From positions 1-5,719 of the forward strand of contig JAUPLM010000161.1 in NCBI GenBank assembly GCA_030836965.1: a stretch of 5,719 nucleotides of DNA. The letters run 5' to 3'. Position 1 is the first letter of the stretch; each line of letters opens with the position of its first letter. The notes beneath the pieces were generated by a model. That model was not told the DNA's origin, made no database searches, and saw only the letters and a program-made list of their open reading frames with translations. The position numbers and the translations under genes are program-made. Positions 1 to 5,460 of the stretch are shown here, piece after piece. This stretch comes from Thermodesulfobacteriota bacterium. GTDB lineage: Bacteria; Desulfobacterota; Desulfobacteria; Desulfobacterales; RPRI01.

Positions 1-240
1 GAAATTAATTTCCCAACATTTATCATGTCTCTTAATGCATCTGCTCTCGTAAACCTGGGTATTCTTGACAATCCCGCTACCGGGAAAAAGGAAATTAATC
101 TTATTCTGGCGAAACAGACTATTGATATTCTGTGTATGCTTGAAGAAAAAACCAGGGGAAACTTAACAGCAGATGAAGAAAGCATGCTGAAAAACATCCT
201 TTATGATTTAAGAATAATCTATGTAAAGGAGAAGAAGTAA
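1..240 (+). CDS. DUF1844 family protein, 5' end outside the window
   Basis: The frame is open from base 1 to the TAA at 238-240. An ATG lies at 25-27, but the eight codons before it (EINFPTFI) continue the family pattern, in which a conserved hydrophobic 'F..F..SL...A..LG' segment opens the domain. The true start is therefore probably upstream of the window and the ATG at 25 is internal. The visible part carries the hallmarks I associate with DUF1844: SALVNLG, then a proline-containing linker with a glycine-lysine pair, then the helix LAKQTIDILCMLEEKTRGNL, then a C-terminal helix ending LYDLRIIYV. It is a small, probably soluble helical protein of unknown function. It ends 11 bases before the protease gene, and its stop codon overlaps that gene's Shine-Dalgarno, so the two are likely co-transcribed and may be translationally coupled. 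Family assignment is fairly confident. No biochemical role can be given. Confidence 0.85.
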   Translation, partial: EINFPTFIMSLNASALVNLGILDNPATGKKEINLILAKQTIDILCMLEEKTRGNLTADEESMLKNILYDLRIIYVKEKK

Positions 241-251
241 AGGAGATATAT
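239..251 (+). promoter_or_regulatory. Ribosome binding site of the Do-type protease gene
   Basis: AAAGGAG at 239-245 overlaps the last two bases of the upstream stop codon and lies six bases before the ATG at 252. The same AAAGGAG occurs again at 225-231, inside the end of the DUF1844 gene. The overlap of stop and Shine-Dalgarno suggests translational coupling and supports the ATG at 252 as the start. Confidence 0.75.
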
Positions 252-1775
252 ATGTGGATTAATAGAGTGATAAATTCAATTACGCGGCGCAAAGCCGTTT
301 TCACGGTTTTATTCCTTGTAGTAGTTATTATAGGAGTTTCCTGTTTCAATTCCGTTTCGGATGATAAGGCAAAAAAGGGCGGATCCGACGGCCGGTCACT
401 TGCAGGTATGGTCCCATCAGTTACAGGGCAAAAACCGGCTGAGATCAGGATGATTCCTGAAAGCTTCAGCGCATTGGCCGAAATGGCCAGTCCGGCGGTA
501 GTAAATATCAGGACCGTAAGAACCGAGAAAACCGGAAATATGTTCCGCCAGTTCCACAAAGGACCATTCGGCGAGGATGATCAGATGGAGGATTTTTTCA
601 ATAAATTCTTCAATCAGAATCAACCGAAAGAATTTAAACAGCGAAGCCTTGGTTCAGGATTTATCATAGATAAAGATGGTTATATTGTAACTAACAACCA
701 TGTAGTGGAAAACGCAGATAAGATAAAGGTTATATTAAAAGATGAGAAGGAATATGAAGCAGAAACAGTCGGGCGTGATCCCAATACGGATATCGCACTT
801 ATCAGGATAAAATCAGGATATAACATGCCGGTTATAAAACTCGGTGATTCGGATGCCCTTAAGGTGGGGCAGTGGGTGCTGGCGATAGGAAGCCCGTTTG
901 GCCTGGAGCATACGGTTACGGCGGGAATAGTAAGCGCTAAAGGACGTGTAATAGGTTCAGGCCCGTATGATGATTATATTCAAACGGATGCTTCCATTAA
1001 TCCGGGGAACAGCGGCGGTCCGCTGATAAACATGAGCGGTGAGGTAATAGGCGTCAATACTATTATAATAGCAGGCGGACAGGGAATCGGATTTGCGATC
1101 CCGATAAACCTGGTTAAGGGAATCGTTGAGCAATTGAAGAAACACGGAGATGTGACAAGAGGCTGGCTTGGCGTGACGATCCAGGATTTACCGGCTGATC
1201 TTGCGGAGTATATCGGAATCAAAGACGGAAAAGGCGTTCTCGTTTCTGATGTAATTTCCGGAGATCCTGCCGATAAGGCGGGGATCAGACCAAAAGACAT
1301 AATCATCGAGATCAACGGCCAGAAGATTGAATCTAGCAGAACCCTTTTAAAAATGGTTGCCGATATCGGCGTGGGAGATGTTGCTAAAATAAAGGTATTG
1401 CGGGACGGAAAGGAAAAGACTTTTAATGTTGAAGTAGCAAAAAGAATGGATGAAAAAATTGCATCGGCAAAGGAGTCAATTAAAGGGCAGCCAGATGAAA
1501 CTGGAATAAGGGTTGCTAATCTGACGCCTGAGATCGCCAAGCGTTTTGGCATAACTGAAAAAGAGGGCGTAATTGTGGTTGAGGTTAATCCCAGCGGTGA
1601 AGGCGCTGAAGCCGGTATAGTACCGGGCGACATCATCAAAGAGGTCAATCATCAGGCCATAAAAACTATAAAAGATTATAGCGAAGCTATCGGAAAGATT
1701 AAAAAGGGGGAGACTTTTAGGATATTCCTCTGGAGGCCGAAAGTCGGATTTATAATTGCCAAGCTTACAAAATGA
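252..1775 (+). CDS. DegP/DegQ (HtrA, Do-type) periplasmic serine endoprotease
   Basis: This encodes a 507-residue trypsin-like serine protease with two PDZ domains, the usual layout and length for Do-type HtrA proteins that degrade or hold misfolded envelope proteins. Residues 11-30 form a basic-then-hydrophobic segment (RRK followed by a Val/Ile/Leu-rich stretch), which is an N-terminal signal sequence or anchor and places the enzyme in the periplasm. The catalytic triad is intact: His150 in TNNHVVENAD, Asp180 in DPNTDIALIRI, and Ser254 in GNSGGPL. The flexible Phe/Gln-rich stretch at about 96-130 matches the position of the regulatory LA loop. The first PDZ domain spans roughly 302-395 and begins at RGWLGVTIQ; the second spans roughly 417-500 and contains the carboxylate-binding-like EGVIVVEV. 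The start is set by the Shine-Dalgarno at 239-245. Family membership is secure; the choice between DegP and DegQ is not possible here, so no symbol is assigned. Cys31 follows the hydrophobic segment, but the preceding GVS is a poor lipobox. Confidence 0.95.
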   Translation: MWINRVINSITRRKAVFTVLFLVVVIIGVSCFNSVSDDKAKKGGSDGRSLAGMVPSVTGQKPAEIRMIPESFSALAEMASPAVVNIRTVRTEKTGNMFRQFHKGPFGEDDQMEDFFNKFFNQNQPKEFKQRSLGSGFIIDKDGYIVTNNHVVENADKIKVILKDEKEYEAETVGRDPNTDIALIRIKSGYNMPVIKLGDSDALKVGQWVLAIGSPFGLEHTVTAGIVSAKGRVIGSGPYDDYIQTDASINPGNSGGPLINMSGEVIGVNTIIIAGGQGIGFAIPINLVKGIVEQLKKHGDVTRGWLGVTIQDLPADLAEYIGIKDGKGVLVSDVISGDPADKAGIRPKDIIIEINGQKIESSRTLLKMVADIGVGDVAKIKVLRDGKEKTFNVEVAKRMDEKIASAKESIKGQPDETGIRVANLTPEIAKRFGITEKEGVIVVEVNPSGEGAEAGIVPGDIIKEVNHQAIKTIKDYSEAIGKIKKGETFRIFLWRPKVGFIIAKLTK

Positions 1776-1949
1776 AATCAGGAGGTTAAGGATTCAAGGG
1801 GTCGAGAGTGAAGGCAGAGGTCAGTGGCCGGGGAGGGGAATATCGAATTGCGAAACAAACGATCTCCGATATTCTATGTCCGATGTCCTAAAAATGTGGC
1901 ACGAGGCATAAGGCGTGAAAAGCAAGTGACAGAAGCATAAAGGCACAAA
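1776..1949 (+). other. Non-coding spacer between the protease gene and ispE, with repeat-like pieces
   Basis: This 174-base spacer has no convincing gene and no intrinsic terminator. It opens with AGGAGG at 1780-1785, a perfect Shine-Dalgarno-like sequence with no start codon at proper distance. The purine-rich leader from about 1782 to 1806 resembles the bases just after the ispE and pth stop codons. An inverted repeat at 1838-1874 shares bases with the spacer after ispE. The last bases, AAAGGCACAAAG at 1939-1950, match a motif repeated after prs and include the first base of the ispE GTG start. Confidence 0.6.
1838..1874. repeat. 8-bp perfect inverted repeat in the spacer before ispE
   Basis: GAATATCG at 1838-1845 is the exact reverse complement of CGATATTC at 1867-1874, separated by 21 bases. 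The stem is AT-rich and has no T-run after it, so it is not a convincing terminator. The right-arm region (1860-1875) matches 2890-2905 in reverse orientation at 15 of 16 positions, which suggests a dispersed intergenic repeat rather than a site specific to this gene. Confidence 0.5.
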
Positions 1950-2783
1950 GTGAAAATACTGTCGCCGGCAAAGATAAATCTGTTTTTGCATGTATCAGGG
2001 AAAAGGCCTGATGAATATCATGAAATAGTATCTTTAATGTGCTGTGTGAGCCTGTATGATGTATTATCTTTCGAGTTTGGCGCAGGTGTTACATCAGTTA
2101 CATGCACCGATTCTGAAATTCCCTGTGATCAAAGAAACCATGCTCTGAAGTCCGCGTCTCTTTTTCTCGGTAAATTCGGGAAAAACAAAGGGGTAAGGAT
2201 ACATATAGAAAAAAATATTCCGGCCGGGGCGGGACTGGGTGGAGGCAGCAGTAATGCTGCGGCTGTTTTATCTTGTTTAAACAGGCAGTTCGGTAATCCT
2301 TTTACTCTTGAAGAGATCATGGCGATGGGCCTTGAGATCGGGGCTGATGTCCCGTTTTTTTTGTTTAACAAACCTGCTTTGGCAACCGGGGTAGGTGAAA
2401 AGCTGAAAGAATATCAATTAAAACTGCCTTATAAGATTCTCATTGTCTACCCGGGGTTTGGTGTATCAACAAAGGATATATATAAAAATCTGAATTTGGG
2501 ATTGACAAATTGCAAAAATAAACTTAAAAAGCTTGCCTCTGTACAGGAATTTGATGCCAAGCTTCTTTGCAATGATCTTGAATCGGCCGCTTTTTCAAAA
2601 TATCCTGAAATAAATGAGACAAAAGAGGCTATTTTGAAACAGGGTGCTGCAGGAGTTCTAATGTCCGGAAGCGGGTCTTGCGTGTTCGGACTTTTTTCTG
2701 ATAACGGCAGAATAATAAATGCAGTGAATGTTCTTTCGCAAAATTCCAGATGGCGTGTTTTCGTCGTCGATGCAATATGTTAA
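1950..2783 (+). CDS. ispE: 4-diphosphocytidyl-2-C-methyl-D-erythritol kinase
   Basis: IspE is the cytoplasmic GHMP-family kinase of the non-mevalonate (MEP) isoprenoid pathway. It phosphorylates the 2-hydroxyl of CDP-methylerythritol using ATP. The 277-residue length is normal. The N-terminal substrate motif SPAKINLFLHVSGKRP is at residues 5-20 with Lys8 as the expected catalytic lysine. The glycine-rich ATP loop PAGAGLGGGSSNAAA is at 91-105. The catalytic aspartate is Asp133 in GADVPFF, and the third GHMP motif MSGSGSCVFGLF is at 238-249. The start is GTG at 1950, chosen because family members begin only a few residues before the AKIN motif. The Shine-Dalgarno is weak (AGG at 1941-1943), so expression may be modest or depend on read-through from upstream. 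One oddity is Asp-Glu-Tyr-His at 21-24, where the family normally has Asp-Gly-Tyr-His next to the cytidine site. Function is secure from the combined motifs. Confidence 0.96.
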   Translation: MKILSPAKINLFLHVSGKRPDEYHEIVSLMCCVSLYDVLSFEFGAGVTSVTCTDSEIPCDQRNHALKSASLFLGKFGKNKGVRIHIEKNIPAGAGLGGGSSNAAAVLSCLNRQFGNPFTLEEIMAMGLEIGADVPFFLFNKPALATGVGEKLKEYQLKLPYKILIVYPGFGVSTKDIYKNLNLGLTNCKNKLKKLASVQEFDAKLLCNDLESAAFSKYPEINETKEAILKQGAAGVLMSGSGSCVFGLFSDNGRIINAVNVLSQNSRWRVFVVDAIC

Positions 2784-2810
2784 AAATGAGGGGTAAGGGA
2801 TTCGAGGGAC

Positions 2811-2885
2811 TCCGCCACACCGATCCGCCAAAAAGATTAGCGGACGTTCCGTTGGCGGGCCTGCGGCTGAGTTCAAGTGGCGGAA
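2811..2885. repeat. Dispersed structured repeat, copy 1, between ispE and tRNA-Gln
   Basis: The segment at 2814-2885 matches 5461-5532 without gaps at 67 of 72 positions, including 34 identical bases in a row (2823-2856 against 5470-5503). It has nested dyads. The outer arms are TCCGCCAC (2811-2818) and GTGGCGGA (2877-2884); the inner arms are CCGCCAA (2825-2831) and TTGGCGG (2852-2858). A competing short stem pairs TCCGC (2824-2828) with GCGGA (2840-2844). No open frame here resembles a protein. It begins 28 bases after the ispE stop codon. It is best described as a small palindromic intergenic repeat of REP or MITE type; no transposase or target duplication is visible to settle which. Confidence 0.8.
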
Positions 2886-2940
2886 TAGCAGAATATCGGA
2901 CATCGGACATCGAAGTGCGAAATCCGGGATTCGTTATTTT
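2886..2940 (+). other. Non-coding spacer ahead of tRNA-Gln with short tandem ATCGGAC units
   Basis: ATCGGAC occurs twice in tandem from 2895, followed by a third partial unit. The piece 2890-2905 resembles the reverse complement of 1860-1875, and the bases around 2908-2922 (CATCGAAGTGCGAAA) resemble 1841-1855 in direct orientation at 13 of 15 positions. TATTTT at 2935-2940 lies 12 bases before the tRNA 5' end and could serve as a -10 element, but no credible -35 sequence sits at the right distance, so a tRNA promoter is only a weak possibility. Confidence 0.4.
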
Positions 2941-2952
2941 AACACCTGACAC

Positions 2953-3027
2953 TGGGGCGTCGTCAAGCGGTAAGACACAGGATTTTGGTTCCTGCATCCG
3001 GAGGTTCGAATCCTCCCGCCCCAACCA
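2953..3027 (+). tRNA. tRNA-Gln, anticodon UUG
   Basis: A complete cloverleaf of 75 bases including an encoded CCA. The acceptor stem pairs TGGGGCG (2953-2959) with CGCCCCA (3017-3023); the discriminator is A3024 and CCA follows at 3025-3027. The anticodon stem CAGGA (2978-2982) pairs with TCCTG (2990-2994) around the loop TTTTGGT, giving anticodon TTG at 2985-2987, which reads CAA and, by wobble, CAG. The T arm is GGAGG, TTCGAAT, CCTCC (3000-3016). The weak first pair U-A of the acceptor stem and the length of 75 are typical of glutamine tRNAs. It lies 37 bases upstream of prs with no terminator between, so it is probably processed from a longer transcript shared with prs, and perhaps with ispE. 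Confidence 0.97.
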
Positions 3028-3064
3028 GAAAAGCGATCTGTAAACCGATAAATGCGAGAACAAA

Positions 3065-4003
3065 ATGAATGATTATGTGATTTTTTCAGGCAATTCAAAT
3101 ACTGATCTTTCAAATAAAATTTGTGATTATTTAAAAGTACCTCTGGGCGGAGCCAAGGTCAAAACCTTCAGCGACGGAGAGATCCAGATCGAAATAAATG
3201 AAAACGTCAGAGCAAAAGACGTTTTTGTAATTCAATCAACATGTTTTCCCGTAAATGATAACCTGGTTGAGTTACTCCTCATGATTGACGCATTCAAGCG
3301 TTCCTCGGCGCGGAGAATAACTGCGGTTATTCCATATTACGGTTATTCAAGGCAGGATAAGAAGGTTGCCCCGCGTGTTCCGATAAGCGCCAGGCTTGTT
3401 GCCGATCTTCTGGTTGTTGCAGGAACCAACAGGGTAATTACAATGGATCTGCATGCCGGACAGATTCAGGGTTTTTTTAATATTCCGGTCGACAACCTGT
3501 TTGCAGCCCCGTTTATTATTGATTATATCAGATCGACCTTTCAGAATAATCTTGTTATTGTATCTCCTGATGCAGGGGGTGCGGAAAGAGCAAGGGCTTA
3601 TGCAAAGCGTCTTAATTGCGACCTGGCTGTGATCGATAAACGGCGGGAAGCACCAAACAAGGCAAAGGCCATGTCTGTTATAGGTGAAGTAAGGGGAAAG
3701 GTTGCAATTATTCTTGACGACATGGTTGATACGGCGGGCACCCTAACGGAAGCATCAGCTGCGATTATGGAGAATGGAGCGAAAGAAGTTCATGCCTGCT
3801 GTTCACATCCTGTTTTATCCGGTCCGTCGGTTCAGCGCATAAAAGATTCGGCCTTAAAGAGTATCGTTGTAACAGATTCTATACCTTTGAGAGAAGAAGC
3901 GTCTAAATGCGATAAAATAAAGGTTCTATCAATATCAAAACTGGTCGGAGAGGCGATAATCCGCAGCTATAACGGAGATTCGGTGACCTCTCTGTTTGTA
4001 TAA
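3065..4003 (+). CDS. prs: Ribose-phosphate pyrophosphokinase (PRPP synthetase)
   Basis: This cytoplasmic enzyme transfers pyrophosphate from ATP to ribose 5-phosphate, making PRPP for purine, pyrimidine, histidine, tryptophan and NAD synthesis. The 312-residue product has the standard class I length and motifs. [20 protein letters not shown] is at 35-54. The ATP-site segment [22 protein letters not shown] covers 95-116. [12 protein letters not shown] at 127-138 includes the metal- and ATP-linked His130. [15 protein letters not shown] is at 166-180, the flexible-loop lysine is Lys192 in DKRR, and the PRPP loop [11 protein letters not shown] is at 217-227. No essential residue is missing. The start at 3065 places [10 protein letters not shown] at the expected N-terminus, but its ribosome binding site is poor (GCGAG at 3054-3058). 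It follows tRNA-Gln closely, and 147 bases separate it from rplY, so it may share a transcript with the tRNA. Confidence 0.97.
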   Translation: MNDYVIFSGNSNTDLSNKICDYLKVPLGGAKVKTFSDGEIQIEINENVRAKDVFVIQSTCFPVNDNLVELLLMIDAFKRSSARRITAVIPYYGYSRQDKKVAPRVPISARLVADLLVVAGTNRVITMDLHAGQIQGFFNIPVDNLFAAPFIIDYIRSTFQNNLVIVSPDAGGAERARAYAKRLNCDLAVIDKRREAPNKAKAMSVIGEVRGKVAIILDDMVDTAGTLTEASAAIMENGAKEVHACCSHPVLSGPSVQRIKDSALKSIVVTDSIPLREEASKCDKIKVLSISKLVGEAIIRSYNGDSVTSLFV

Positions 4004-4113
4004 AGTGATAACGGTCAAAGGCACAGAGGCACAAAGTTAAATGGAATAAAGCGTGAGACGGAAGACGGATCACGAGACTTAAATATAACACCAAATATAT
4101 TTTGACATAGTTG
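4004..4113 (+). other. Non-coding spacer after prs with short AGGCACA repeat and a -35-like site
   Basis: AGGCACAG and AGGCACAA lie in tandem at 4019-4034, echoing AGGCACAA at 1941-1948 just before the ispE start. TTGACA at 4102-4107 is a perfect -35 hexamer, but the sequence 16 to 18 bases downstream holds no good -10; TACATA at 4131-4136 is 23 bases away. A separate rplY promoter is therefore possible but not shown. No terminator for prs is visible, so read-through into rplY is likely. Confidence 0.4.
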
Positions 4114-4131
4114 AGTTTCCGGATGGAAACT
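4114..4131 (+). promoter_or_regulatory. Perfect 7-bp hairpin directly upstream of the rplY Shine-Dalgarno
   Basis: AGTTTCC (4114-4120) and GGAAACT (4125-4131) pair perfectly across the loop GGAT. The hairpin ends four bases before the strong Shine-Dalgarno. It is not followed by a T-run, so it is not a terminator. It could be a leader structure controlling L25 translation, or a dyad operator overlapping a promoter that starts at the TTGACA at 4102. Autogenous control of L25 is known in Escherichia coli; that this hairpin does the same is inference only. Confidence 0.45.
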
Positions 4132-4135
4132 ACAT

Positions 4136-4142
4136 AAGGAGG
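4136..4142 (+). promoter_or_regulatory. Strong Shine-Dalgarno that fixes the rplY TTG start
   Basis: AAGGAGG at 4136-4142 is a full anti-16S match lying eight bases before the TTG at 4151. No ATG or GTG in frame lies nearby, and the TTG puts the protein N-terminus exactly where L25 proteins begin, so it decides the start. Confidence 0.85.
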
Positions 4143-4150
4143 AAATACTC

Positions 4151-4801
4151 TTGGAATTAATACAGCTTAAAGCGAAAACAAGAACATCTGTAGGGAATAG
4201 TCCGGCCAGATCATTGCGCCGGTCGGGAGAAATTCCTGGTGTAATCTACGGACCTGGAAAAGAGACGGTTTTACTCGCGGTTTCAACAAAAGAACTTGAA
4301 GATATATTAAAAAAGTCAAATGTGGGACAGGTTATATTAAACCTCGAGATCCAAAACGGCGGCCTGCATACGAGAACCGCCATGATCAAGGAATTGCAGG
4401 TTCATCCTGTTTCCAGGAAATATCTGCATGTCGATTTCTATGAAATTGCCATGGACAGAAAGATAAAGGTTAAGGTTCCGGTTGTCACCAGGGGAATTGC
4501 AAAGGGTATTGATTTCGGAGGCATGCTCCAGGTTATACAGAGGGAAATAGAGGTGCTCTGTTTGCCTGTCGGAATCCCTAAAACAATCGAGATTGAAATT
4601 TCCGAACTCAATATCGGCGATTCTATACATGTAAGAGACATTGCGCTTCCTGAAGGCGTTGAAATTCCTGCTGATGTGAATTACACGGTAGTCACCGTTC
4701 TTGCGACCAAGGCTGAAGAAGAAAAGGTTGTTGAAGAGGAAGGAGAGGTCGCAGAAGAGGCTGCAGCCAAGGAAGAGACTAAGGCCGGCGGGAAGGAATA
4801 A
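4151..4801 (+). CDS. rplY: Large-subunit ribosomal protein L25, CTC/TL5 type
   Basis: This 216-residue protein belongs to the long bL25 form (general stress protein CTC), which binds 5S rRNA in the large ribosomal subunit. The N-terminal 5S-binding domain spans about 1-97: it starts ELIQLKAKTRTSVGNSPARS, continues with LRRSGEIPGVIYG at 22-34, and ends with the signature VHPVSRKYLHVDFYEI at 84-99. The C-terminal beta domain spans about 102-185 and includes PVVTRGIAKGIDFGGMLQ (110-127) and LNIGDSIHVRDIALPEGV (153-170). Residues 186-216 are a Glu/Ala/Lys-rich, probably disordered tail, common in this subfamily. Initiation is at TTG, a rare start codon, compensated by the strong Shine-Dalgarno. 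The gene is followed by pth after 15 bases, an arrangement shared by many bacteria, and the two are very likely co-transcribed. Assignment is secure. Confidence 0.95.
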   Translation: MELIQLKAKTRTSVGNSPARSLRRSGEIPGVIYGPGKETVLLAVSTKELEDILKKSNVGQVILNLEIQNGGLHTRTAMIKELQVHPVSRKYLHVDFYEIAMDRKIKVKVPVVTRGIAKGIDFGGMLQVIQREIEVLCLPVGIPKTIEIEISELNIGDSIHVRDIALPEGVEIPADVNYTVVTVLATKAEEEKVVEEEGEVAEEAAAKEETKAGGKE

Positions 4802-4816
4802 CAGACAGAATAATTT

Positions 4817-5422
4817 ATGCCAGATAAAAGAGTTTGCCTGATTGCAGGATTGGGTAATCCCGGTGATACATACGCCAGAACCCGTCATAATTCAGGCTTT
4901 ATGGTGGTTGATGCGTTGTCTGACGAATTTTCGATTCCGGTCGAGAAAAAAAAATTCGAAGCGGTATATGGACGCGGGACAATAAACGGAATTGATGTTG
5001 TTCTGGCTAAGCCGATGGCCTACATGAACAGGAGCGGTCCCCCGGTTCAAAACCTGTCAAATTATTTCAGAGTGTTACACAAGGATCTGCTTATAGTTTA
5101 TGACGACATTGACCTTGCTTTCGGAAGATTGAAAATCAATGTAAAAGGGGGAGACGGAGGCCACAAAGGCATAAGGTCGATAATAGATTCTTTTGGAGGA
5201 GATGATATCCCAAGGCTTCGAATAGGAGTCGGGCGTTCCGGATCCGGTATCAGTGTTTCCGATTATGTTCTCGGCAGATTCAGCGATAAGGAAAAAGAGG
5301 ATCTTGACCGGGTGATAAAAATGGCCGGAGATGCCGCAGTTACGATTCTTTGCGATGGGATAACGGAAGGGATGAACAGGTTCAACGATAAAAGAATCAT
5401 AAATGAAAGCGGTAAGGCATAG
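4817..5422 (+). CDS. pth: Peptidyl-tRNA hydrolase, bacterial Pth type
   Basis: Pth cleaves the ester bond of peptidyl-tRNAs that drop off ribosomes, recycling the tRNA; it acts in the cytoplasm and is usually essential. The 201-residue length is typical. Expected active-site residues are visible: Asn14 in GLGNPG, the catalytic His24 in RTRHNSG, Asn71 in AYMNRSG, and Asp96 in VYDDIDL. GRLKINVKGGDGGHKGIRSI at 103-122 and RLRIGVGR at 133-140 complete the family signatures. The GGHNG motif of the Escherichia coli enzyme is GGHKG here, placing Lys117 where Asn114 would be, a variation that I believe occurs elsewhere in the family. The ribosome binding site close to the ATG is poor; GGAAGGA at 4791-4797 lies inside the end of rplY about 20 bases away, so translation is probably coupled to rplY. 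Assignment is secure. Confidence 0.96.
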   Translation: MPDKRVCLIAGLGNPGDTYARTRHNSGFMVVDALSDEFSIPVEKKKFEAVYGRGTINGIDVVLAKPMAYMNRSGPPVQNLSNYFRVLHKDLLIVYDDIDLAFGRLKINVKGGDGGHKGIRSIIDSFGGDDIPRLRIGVGRSGSGISVSDYVLGRFSDKEKEDLDRVIKMAGDAAVTILCDGITEGMNRFNDKRIINESGKA

Positions 5423-5460
5423 AGAAGGTAAAAAAGGGTTTCGAGGAGTCAAGGGGTCCA

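Noticed and set aside
318..347. Lipoprotein processing site at Cys31 of the protease
   Set aside because: The residues before the cysteine are Ile-Gly-Val-Ser, lacking the Leu-like residue at the -3 position expected of a lipobox.
980..1648. Long minus-strand open frame of 222 codons opposite the protease gene
   Set aside because: It lies wholly inside a gene with a complete catalytic triad and PDZ domains. Its translation is Ser/Ile/Pro-rich with no recognisable domain, as expected for an antisense shadow.
1780..1891. Shine-Dalgarno AGGAGG at 1780-1785 followed by a GTG frame of 27 codons from 1808
   Set aside because: The spacing of 22 bases is too long for initiation, the peptide resembles nothing, and the region looks like repeat debris. 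A remnant leader of a lost gene is possible but unsupported.
2953..3027. tRNA-Gln as an integration site for a mobile element
   Set aside because: No integrase gene and no duplicate of the tRNA 3' end is visible in the window. Flanking genes are ordinary housekeeping genes in an order I recall from other deltaproteobacteria.
2750..3043. Plus-strand open frame running through the repeat and the tRNA
   Set aside because: It starts inside ispE and crosses the structured repeat and the entire tRNA-Gln gene. The translation is determined by non-coding sequence and has no protein resemblance.
2629..3063. Minus-strand open frame across the ispE end, the repeat and the tRNA
   Set aside because: It is also forced by the tRNA and repeat sequence. 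The GREDSNLRM-like peptide is a well-known artefact of reading a tRNA gene in antisense, often misannotated as a protein.
4337..4888. Minus-strand open frame of 183 codons spanning the rplY end and the pth start
   Set aside because: It overlaps two securely identified genes and shows no family motif or plausible ribosome binding site.
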